Positions 1 through 4,921 of a stretch of DNA of 6,184 nucleotides are shown here, one piece after another (positions within the stretch are counted from its first letter, which is position 1; each line of letters starts with the position of its first letter). The DNA lies in the NCBI GenBank assembly GCA_029821255.1, contig JALGTS010000077.1, positions 1 through 6,184 on the forward strand. Direction: 5' to 3'. Source of the DNA: Candidatus Zipacnadia bacterium (GTDB lineage Bacteria; Armatimonadota; Zipacnadia; Zipacnadales; Zipacnadaceae). The translations under genes and the position numbers were made by a program. A model generated the notes under the pieces. That model saw only the letters and a program-made list of their open reading frames with translations. It did no database searches and was not told the DNA's origin.

Positions 1-1461
1 CAGGCAACGTTCGCCCTCCGGCCCCTGGTAGAATTGGGAACTGTCAGGTGCGACGTCGGCGACCTGCGAGGCCCCAACGGGGCGGCCATTCCTGCCTCAA
101 GTGTGGATGTGTACATCGTGGAGCCAACGGTGGCACAGGTTGACTTTGCCCGATCACAACACCCGGGGCAGGGAGAAATGGTTCGCTGGGTTGCGAAATG
201 GTTGAGGCCGGGCAACATAACGGATACAACCATTGCGCGCAATACGCAGGTTTACCTGGACGTCCACGTCCCCACGGACGCCAAGCCGGGGCACTATTTG
301 GGCACGATTGCCATCAGGCCGGAGAAGGGAAAGGCTTCTTCGTTCACCGTGCGGCTGGAAGTGCTGCCGCTCGTGCTCTCCCGTCCCATGGCCTGGGGTA
401 TCTTTGGATACGGAGAGACTGTTCTTCGGCCCTGGTGGCTTAAGGAGATGCGCCGAACCGGGATGACCCAGATGGTTATCAGTCGGACTAACCGCAACCC
501 AATTGTGCAGCCGGACGGTACCGTTGACCTCTCTCAGTACGACGAGTCCATCGAGGCGTACCGGGATGCCGGTTTTGAGGAGCCGCCGATTCTCTCTATG
601 GAGGCGCTATTTAGCAGTACAATTGGGGTTGAGGAGGTACCCGCCGAGAAGCGCGAGTTCATGGGGCAGGTGATCCGTCGGATCTACGAACACTCCCTGA
701 AGGCAAAGTGGCCACCGTACTATGTCTACTTCGTGGACGAGCCAGGCCCTGGCACGGTTAGGCTGGAGCGACTCAAGTATATGTGCGGCCTGGCTCGCGA
801 GTTTGCTCCCGGGATGCAGACCGCCGGCACCGTCGCTGGCAACCCAGAAACCTGGTATAGGGACTACCTGGGGAACTTGCTCGACCTGAATATCTGTTGC
901 CTCTGGGCCTACGTCAACCCCGTTCACAGCGCCGATGGGAACCGCCGCTGGCAGCGGCTGGCGGCTCGCGAGCGTATGAAGCTGTACGGCTATGGCTTTT
1001 GGGCACAGGACCACCAAATGGATACCTACTGGGAGAACAGGCATATTACCTTCAGAGCGGAGAAGGCCGGGCTGGAGGGCATGATGACTTGGGTGCAGGA
1101 GTTCGCCTTTGACGAAGAGGAGCCTTTCAGCCCCTACCGATTTGTGCTCCGGGCCAAGAACGGGCCCTTGTGCATGTTTTACCCCGATGGCAGTGTCTGG
1201 CGCAGCCTTTCATTGATTGGCATACGCGAAGGGATTGATGATTCGCGCTATGTACGCACGCTGCGCAAGCTCATCGCCGACGCCAGGAGTGCGGGCAGAT
1301 ACCGGGAGGCGGCCTCAGGACGCAGGTGCCTCCAACGGGTGCTGGATGAAATACCCTGGGGCGGGCGCGTCTCGCCGGGGTGGACGGCCATTGATGCTGA
1401 CGCGGCGCGGTGGGAGCTAGCTCAGGCAGCAGTCGAGTGTCAGCGGGCGCTTGAGGAATAG
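1..1461 (+). CDS. Glycoside-hydrolase-like protein with C-terminal DUF4091-type region (5' partial)
   Basis: The reading frame is open from the first base to TAG at 1459-1461, giving 486 visible codons; the true start lies upstream of the window. A TTG at 34 is in frame, but nothing marks it as the start. Codons about 1-125 look like a beta-sandwich accessory domain, ending in a segment with VPTDAKPGHYLGT, a pattern common before the catalytic barrel in this group. Codons about 130-380 would form the TIM-barrel-like part. It contains VYFVDEPG, with an adjacent Asp246-Glu247 pair; in GH123 enzymes such a DE dyad carries out substrate-assisted hydrolysis of N-acetylgalactosaminides. Codons about 385-430 (FYPDG, then SLIGIREGIDDSRY) match the C-terminal DUF4091 pattern. 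Substrate and cell location cannot be read here because any signal peptide is missing. It converges on the minus-strand unit with a 20-base gap. The family call is fairly firm; activity is inference. Confidence 0.8.
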   Translation, partial: QATFALRPLVELGTVRCDVGDLRGPNGAAIPASSVDVYIVEPTVAQVDFARSQHPGQGEMVRWVAKWLRPGNITDTTIARNTQVYLDVHVPTDAKPGHYLGTIAIRPEKGKASSFTVRLEVLPLVLSRPMAWGIFGYGETVLRPWWLKEMRRTGMTQMVISRTNRNPIVQPDGTVDLSQYDESIEAYRDAGFEEPPILSMEALFSSTIGVEEVPAEKREFMGQVIRRIYEHSLKAKWPPYYVYFVDEPGPGTVRLERLKYMCGLAREFAPGMQTAGTVAGNPETWYRDYLGNLLDLNICCLWAYVNPVHSADGNRRWQRLAARERMKLYGYGFWAQDHQMDTYWENRHITFRAEKAGLEGMMTWVQEFAFDEEEPFSPYRFVLRAKNGPLCMFYPDGSVWRSLSLIGIREGIDDSRYVRTLRKLIADARSAGRYREAASGRRCLQRVLDEIPWGGRVSPGWTAIDADAARWELAQAAVECQRALEE

Positions 1462-1481
1462 ACTGACAGCCTGGGGGTAGG

Positions 1482-1787
1482 TCACCCGCTGTTCTCATCG
1501 TATGATACAGCCGGGCCCGCCTTCGTGAGCGGCAGGAGAGGGCTATCATGCTCGTTGCGCCCACCGGTCGGCTGGCGGAGAATGCGGCGGCCGTGCCGGA
1601 CGATAGCTGCTGCCACGCCATTACCATGCTGCAAATGCGAGTTAGCGGCGTTGACAATGGCTTCTGTTTCGGCCAGAGTAATATTGCCTCTGACTATCCG
1701 TAGCGTTGTCTGGCCGACTGTCTGCTCAGAAAGCAACTCATTCACTGGATAATTCTCGGTCACCTCACATTGAACTGCCTCCGACAA
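1482..1787 (-). pseudogene. Truncated or frameshifted macrodomain (ADP-ribose-binding) protein
   Basis: This 101-codon frame begins as a macrodomain: IVRGNIT (residues 31-37), AIVNAANS (43-50) and HGNGVAAAIVRHG (54-66) match the first two loops that bind ADP-ribose. After residue about 68 the similarity stops and the frame ends at TGA, whereas a complete macrodomain has about 150-180 residues. In another frame the same stretch reads ADRWAQRA, resembling the usual SDRW segment after the first helix, then hits two stops in a row. This suggests an indel followed by decay. Two binding-loop positions are also off consensus: the adenine-contacting Asp of GDIT is Asn, and HGGGV is HGNGV. The start is uncertain: TTG at 1787 gives the longest frame, with in-frame GTG codons further in, and none has a clear ribosome site. 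It lies 14 bases after the zinc-knuckle gene on the same strand. It could instead be a recombination boundary or a sequencing error. Confidence 0.72.
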
Positions 1788-1801
1788 TCCATCCCGCTGG
1801 T

Positions 1802-2017
1802 CTACTCTTGACTGCTGTTCTCTGTTGCATTCTGTTCGTCCTCGTCTTCTTCCACCCAGACCTTGCCGCTACCTCCACAGTACGAGCAGCGCACAGTACC
1901 CCACTGCTTCTTGCCACGTCCTGCAGCAGTCAAGCAAACCCGACAGCTGCGCCCCCCCGCAGCCGTACAGATGCCCTGGCCACCACAATGCTCACATTGT
2001 ACTAACTTTTTCGCCAT
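1802..2017 (-). CDS. Small zinc-knuckle protein with DnaJ-like CxxCGGxG motifs
   Basis: This predicted 71-residue protein has seven cysteines, at 8, 11, 17, 25, 28, 44 and 47. Two CxxCGGxG knuckles (CEHCGGQG and CSYCGGSG) flank a central CRVC pair, which resembles the zinc-binding region of DnaJ/Hsp40 without a J domain. The chain is basic in the middle (GRGKKQW) and ends in an acidic, probably disordered tail (EEDEDEQ). The likely role is binding one or two zinc ions and acting as a small protein- or nucleic-acid-binding adaptor; no specific function can be assigned. I prefer ATG at 2017 because AGAAAGAG lies about 8 bases upstream. The GTG at 2026 would add three residues but overlaps that purine run and has no spacing. 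It lies 50 bases after the exported-protein gene and 14 before the macrodomain remnant, which suggests co-transcription. No signal peptide is present, so it should be cytoplasmic. Confidence 0.75.
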   Translation of the reverse strand: MAKKLVQCEHCGGQGICTAAGGRSCRVCLTAAGRGKKQWGTVRCSYCGGSGKVWVEEDEDEQNATENSSQE

Positions 2018-2067
2018 CTTTACCACTCTTTCTAATCCATTCTGGATGTCATATTGATGCTTAGTCC

Positions 2068-4302
2068 TTAGTCACTATCTGCCCAGTATGCCCAAAGCAG
2101 CTTTGGCACTGCAACGGGGCCAGCTGCCTGTGGGCGGAAAGCTTCTGACAGCAGCGGGAGCAGCTCGTAGCTCTGTTCGGGCGCAGCATTATCAAGGGCG
2201 CTACGAGCCGCCTCCACCATTTCAGTCAAGTCGTCCTCGGCAGGAGTTGCCCGGGTATTTCTGGCTGTTCTCAGCACTGTGCAGAGTGCGCGGTGTGCCG
2301 CCCAGCTCAAACCGTCAATTCCTGACCACATCAGATAGGCGGTCTTCCAGCGGAAGCTGCCCTCAATGACGGGGAGGTCAGCCATCGCCAGCAGATACTC
2401 CGCTGTGATCGTCCCCGTTGGGCAGCGCCCTGTGATCTGAATGATTGTCCCCGTCTGGTCCCGGCCTTCTACCAGACTTTTGACCTGGTCACAGGGGCTG
2501 GCTCGTTGCATTTCTATATCCTGCGGCCGCAGGTCAATGTCATCAAGGAGCTTTTGGGTTACAAACTCCAGCGGAGATAACTTGGATAGTATTGTGAGGG
2601 GTGCCTCGTGAGAGCTGTCGCGGTACGGTTCTCCAGAGAGTCGGCCCAAGCCTCGCAGTAGCGGGGTGAGTTCGCGGAAAAATGGAGTATATGGCTGATG
2701 CCAGCCGAAAAGCAAATGTGGGTGTTCTTCGCAATATCCGTCCACAGTCACGACGGTATGGCCATTATACTGGCTAATATCAGCCCGTATCTGCCACCCC
2801 TCGGGTGCCTGGCCGCTCAGACGGCCATCCGATGAGGTCCAGGTGATAGTCCGCCCTGACAGTTGGCCGGGGATGGTCGGTGTTAGGCGGGGCCAAGAAA
2901 GCCCGGTCAATATCCGCTGCAATTCGGGCAGGCGCTGCTCAAATTGCTCAGGGGGAGCATAGGCCGCCGTGAGCAGAATAATTGGCTCGTCTGCGGCAAT
3001 ACTAATGATTGTCCGTACTATGTTGTCTCCCAGCGTGAGAGTGCCGCTGAGGACGTCAAAAGCTTGCCCAGAGCGCTGGACACGAAGATGACTGGTGGCA
3101 GTGAAACTGCAAGCAATTAACTGCTGCCAGTAATGGCAGATTATGTCAGCGTCCTTTTCGGTACGGGAAGCCGCATTAGTAACTGACGGGAGCACAAACA
3201 GTGGGCAAACCATAATTCCGCAGGCTGGTTGAGTGTTGTGTGCATGAAGGACGCCATTTTGTACAACCACTGACCAGCCAGCGGGCGTCTGGAGGGTGAC
3301 CCCTACAGGAAGTATATGCTCAGTCCATTGGCTTGGCCTCACCGCCTCGCTGGGCGGCGTAGCAGGCTCCTGCTGTGGTTCCGTTGGATGTGAGGGCGTA
3401 GGTATAGGCTCAATCGGCGGGGGTGGGTGGACAGTAGCAGCTTCCGATGACGCCTTGGTGGTGGGCCGTTGGGCGGCAGCACTGGGTTGAGGCATCCGCA
3501 GTGGCGTTGGTGTGCTCGGTGCTCGATCAGTCTGCGGCTGCGAAGCCACCTGCTGGGGGGCGCTCATTCGATGCGGCTTGATAGGGCTTTCCGCTGAGGC
3601 CGTTGTGGGAGGCTGGGTCGCGGACGGCGGCTGTTCCAGGCTGCGAGCACTCTCCCGGCGATCAGTCTGGGGCGAGCTTGTTGATGTTGATAGCGGCGAC
3701 GGCGTATCACTATCAGCCGCTCCGACTGGGCCGACGCTCCAGATAAGTGGCCAAAATAGTCGTGCGACAACTTCCTGAACCGCTGGGCGGCAGAATGTGC
3801 CCACTATAATATTACGGTCTAAGACAGCATACCCGGCGAAGATGGCCAGAAGCGTATCTTCGCCCGTTCCAATCTCGCCGGTGACCGCTATGCCTGATAG
3901 GCCGAAAGCACTGGTGAATGGCTCGCTACTTTTGCGCTGGTAGTGGTAGTGCTGCTTCAATAGTTGCTCGTGTCCGGCCACGGCCTGCTGGGCACTGCAG
4001 TGGGGTGCTGGGGTGGTCCAGACAACTATTTCAATTGGCCACAGCTTGATCTGCTGACCTGCGGCAGGGTCCTGTAAAGCCAGCTTTCTGGGGAGCTCCA
4101 TGCTCGGAACCAAGCGGGCCGCTTGTCCGTCAAGCATCTGGAGACGCCAGTCGGCCGGCAGCCGTAGCGATATACCAAGCGCGTCTATACGAATTCGCCG
4201 ATCGCCAATATCGTCCTCCTGAGCTGTGGCACCGATGGCACAAAGGCCCATTAGGCAGATTAACAAGGCAGTGACATAGTAAGTCGGTCCAGCGATTCGC
4301 AT
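2068..4302 (-). CDS. Exported multi-module protein of unknown function (744 aa)
   Basis: I do not recognise a named family. Residues 1-27 form a typical Sec signal peptide: a short basic start, a hydrophobic core and an ATA cleavage site before Gln28. The mature chain has three folded modules. Module 1 (about 35-192) and module 2 (about 326-472) share a layout: a strand ending in a Pro-x-x-Trp turn (LPADW at 48-52, TPAGW at 339-343), a strand-rich core, then a helix ending near a Trp. Module 3 (about 483-740) opens the same way (APEGW, 499-503) but is longer and more helical at its end. Residues about 194-325 are a Pro/Ser/Thr/Gln-rich disordered linker. The mature protein has ten cysteines, in even numbers per module (2, 4, 4) and none in the linker, which fits disulfides outside the cytoplasm. 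The start is ATG at 4302, which keeps the signal peptide intact; no strong ribosome site precedes it. No membrane anchor or catalytic motif is evident. Confidence 0.8.
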   Translation of the reverse strand: MRIAGPTYYVTALLICLMGLCAIGATAQEDDIGDRRIRIDALGISLRLPADWRLQMLDGQAARLVPSMELPRKLALQDPAAGQQIKLWPIEIVVWTTPAPHCSAQQAVAGHEQLLKQHYHYQRKSSEPFTSAFGLSGIAVTGEIGTGEDTLLAIFAGYAVLDRNIIVGTFCRPAVQEVVARLFWPLIWSVGPVGAADSDTPSPLSTSTSSPQTDRRESARSLEQPPSATQPPTTASAESPIKPHRMSAPQQVASQPQTDRAPSTPTPLRMPQPSAAAQRPTTKASSEAATVHPPPPIEPIPTPSHPTEPQQEPATPPSEAVRPSQWTEHILPVGVTLQTPAGWSVVVQNGVLHAHNTQPACGIMVCPLFVLPSVTNAASRTEKDADIICHYWQQLIACSFTATSHLRVQRSGQAFDVLSGTLTLGDNIVRTIISIAADEPIILLTAAYAPPEQFEQRLPELQRILTGLSWPRLTPTIPGQLSGRTITWTSSDGRLSGQAPEGWQIRADISQYNGHTVVTVDGYCEEHPHLLFGWHQPYTPFFRELTPLLRGLGRLSGEPYRDSSHEAPLTILSKLSPLEFVTQKLLDDIDLRPQDIEMQRASPCDQVKSLVEGRDQTGTIIQITGRCPTGTITAEYLLAMADLPVIEGSFRWKTAYLMWSGIDGLSWAAHRALCTVLRTARNTRATPAEDDLTEMVEAARSALDNAAPEQSYELLPLLSEAFRPQAAGPVAVPKLLWAYWADSD

Positions 4303-4343
4303 ATTGAGAATATATTCCGTATAGTTGCTCAGGATACCTTCTC

Positions 4344-4359
4344 CTGCAGCGCCTTGCAG
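4344..4359. repeat. Short inverted repeat over the hsp20 -35 box
   Basis: CTGCA (4344-4348) and TGCAG (4355-4359) form a perfect 5-base dyad with a 6-base centre, and its right arm lies inside the proposed -35 hexamer. A looser outer pair, CTCC (4341-4344) and GGAG (4362-4365), adds some symmetry. The position would suit a repressor operator, but arms this short can occur by chance and match no operator I know. Confidence 0.25.
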
Positions 4360-4382
4360 CTGGAGGTAGATATCGGTATAAT
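4354..4382 (+). promoter_or_regulatory. Sigma-70-type promoter for hsp20-lon
   Basis: A perfect TATAAT -10 box (4377-4382) lies 17 bases after TTGCAG (4354-4359), which matches the -35 consensus at four of six positions. Transcription would start near 4389, leaving an untranslated leader of about 54 bases before the hsp20 ATG. No CIRCE element is present, so HrcA control is not indicated here. Confidence 0.6.
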
Positions 4383-4394
4383 GAGACTATGGAG

Positions 4395-4423
4395 TATATA
4401 TAGGCGATACCCGCAAGCCACAA
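4395..4423 (-). promoter_or_regulatory. Candidate promoter for the minus-strand unit
   Basis: Read on the minus strand, TTGTGG (4418-4423) is followed after 17 bases by TATATA (4395-4400). Transcription would start near 4388 and leave a leader of about 85 bases before the exported-protein gene. Both hexamers are imperfect and the surrounding region is A+T-rich, so chance is a real alternative. Another A+T-rich stretch closer to the gene (about 4303-4325) could hold a -10 box, but I found no matching -35. Confidence 0.35.
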
Positions 4424-4429
4424 ACGGGT
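4409..4429 (+). promoter_or_regulatory. Leader hairpin next to the hsp20 ribosome site (possible RNA thermometer)
   Basis: ACCCG (4409-4413) and CGGGT (4425-4429) form a perfect GC-rich 5-base stem with an 11-base loop, ending one base before the GGAG ribosome site. A competing stem, CCAC (4418-4421) with GTGG (4428-4431), would reach into the ribosome site itself. Small heat-shock genes in many bacteria carry short leader structures that melt on warming and free the ribosome site. That role here is inference from position only. Confidence 0.35.
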
Positions 4430-4430
4430 G

Positions 4431-4434
4431 GGAG
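4431..4434 (+). promoter_or_regulatory. Ribosome binding site that sets the hsp20 start
   Basis: GGAG lies 8 bases before ATG 4443. It sits inside the longer reading frame that would begin at GTG 4428, so the ATG is the better start. Confidence 0.75.
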
Positions 4435-4442
4435 AAACAACA

Positions 4443-4898
4443 ATGTCTTTCACTTTCCTGGTTCCGAAATCGCATCATTCATCATTTGAAGGGCCACGAA
4501 TTGGCTGGCGCTCTACTTCGACTTTGTTGTTCAGCAGTTCAGTTCTGCATCGTCCCAATGCTGGCTTTAGCCCTCCTGTTGATGTCTATGAGACCGAGAC
4601 TGAAATAGTGGTGCGGATGGAAATTGCAGGGATTGATCCAACTACTATTGACATTGTGATAATGCAGGCCAAACAGCTTCTCGTTATTCATGGCTGGCGC
4701 GCCGACCCGGCAGCCGGCAAACCGCGTAAATACCATAATATGGAGATTGAGTGTGGTGAGTTTAGCCGGCAGATTCGTCTACCCCGCGATGTTGACCAAG
4801 ATGGTACATCAGCACACTACGAAGATGGCTTCCTGGTAGTGACTATGCCTAAAGGTTCACCAGTTGCGGCAGAGCCACGCTCAGTACCTATTGAATAA
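4443..4898 (+). CDS. Hsp20/alpha-crystallin family small heat-shock protein
   Basis: This 151-residue, ATP-independent cytoplasmic chaperone would bind unfolding proteins and keep them from aggregating. Residues 1-41 are the variable N-terminal arm, rich in Ser, Phe and His. Residues about 42-138 are the alpha-crystallin domain, from PPVDVYETE through MEIAGID to the family signature YEDGFLVVTMPK (126-137). The C-terminal tail carries VPI (148-150), a version of the I/V-x-I/V motif that docks between subunits during oligomer assembly. Length is normal for bacterial Hsp20. ATG 4443 is chosen over GTG 4428 because GGAG lies 8 bases before it. It is the first gene of a unit with lon, 23 bases downstream, and has its own promoter and a structured leader. 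The family call is firm; the client range is unknown. Confidence 0.95.
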   Translation: MSFTFLVPKSHHSSFEGPRIGWRSTSTLLFSSSVLHRPNAGFSPPVDVYETETEIVVRMEIAGIDPTTIDIVIMQAKQLLVIHGWRADPAAGKPRKYHNMEIECGEFSRQIRLPRDVDQDGTSAHYEDGFLVVTMPKGSPVAAEPRSVPIE

Positions 4899-4910
4899 CC
4901 GAAAGCTGAT

Positions 4911-4914
4911 GGAG
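4911..4914 (+). promoter_or_regulatory. Ribosome binding site of lon
   Basis: GGAG lies 7 bases before ATG 4922. An in-frame TGA at 4907-4909 rules out any earlier start, so the Lon start is fixed. No promoter or terminator is visible in the 23 bases after hsp20. Confidence 0.8.
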
Positions 4915-4921
4915 TGAACGG

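Noticed and set aside
607..1044. 145-codon minus-strand frame
   Set aside because: It lies fully opposite the conserved barrel region of the hydrolase-like gene and shows no recognisable motif or ribosome site.
1462..1500. Bidirectional terminator between the convergent genes
   Set aside because: The GGGT/ACCC symmetry near 1475-1487 is tiny and has no T-run, so it does not support a terminator call.
1271..1657. 128-codon minus-strand frame running through the macrodomain remnant into the hydrolase-like gene
   Set aside because: It mostly lies opposite the conserved DUF4091 end and has low-complexity Arg/Pro content. A short PVG stretch may reflect a shifted macrodomain frame, but the whole frame is not a gene.
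1706..2064. Plus-strand frames opposite the zinc-knuckle gene
   Set aside because: The minus strand gives ordered CxxCGGxG motifs there; the plus-strand products are Pro/Ser/Thr/Cys-rich without motifs.
3296..3778. Plus-strand Gly/Ala/Cys-rich frames
   Set aside because: They are the complement of the Pro/Ser/Thr-rich linker of the exported protein, whose biased codons keep the other strand open.
4228..4302. Lipoprotein signal in the exported protein (Cys16 or Cys21)
   Set aside because: The residues before each Cys do not fit a lipobox, since -1 is Ile or Leu rather than Gly or Ala. ATA before Gln28 is a normal signal peptidase I site.
4428..4442. GTG 4428 as the hsp20 start
   Set aside because: It would place the good GGAG ribosome site inside the coding region, and it has none of its own.
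4303..4442. CIRCE heat-shock operator
   Set aside because: No TTAGCACTC/GAGTGCTAA pair is present; only the short unrelated CTGCA/TGCAG dyad is seen.
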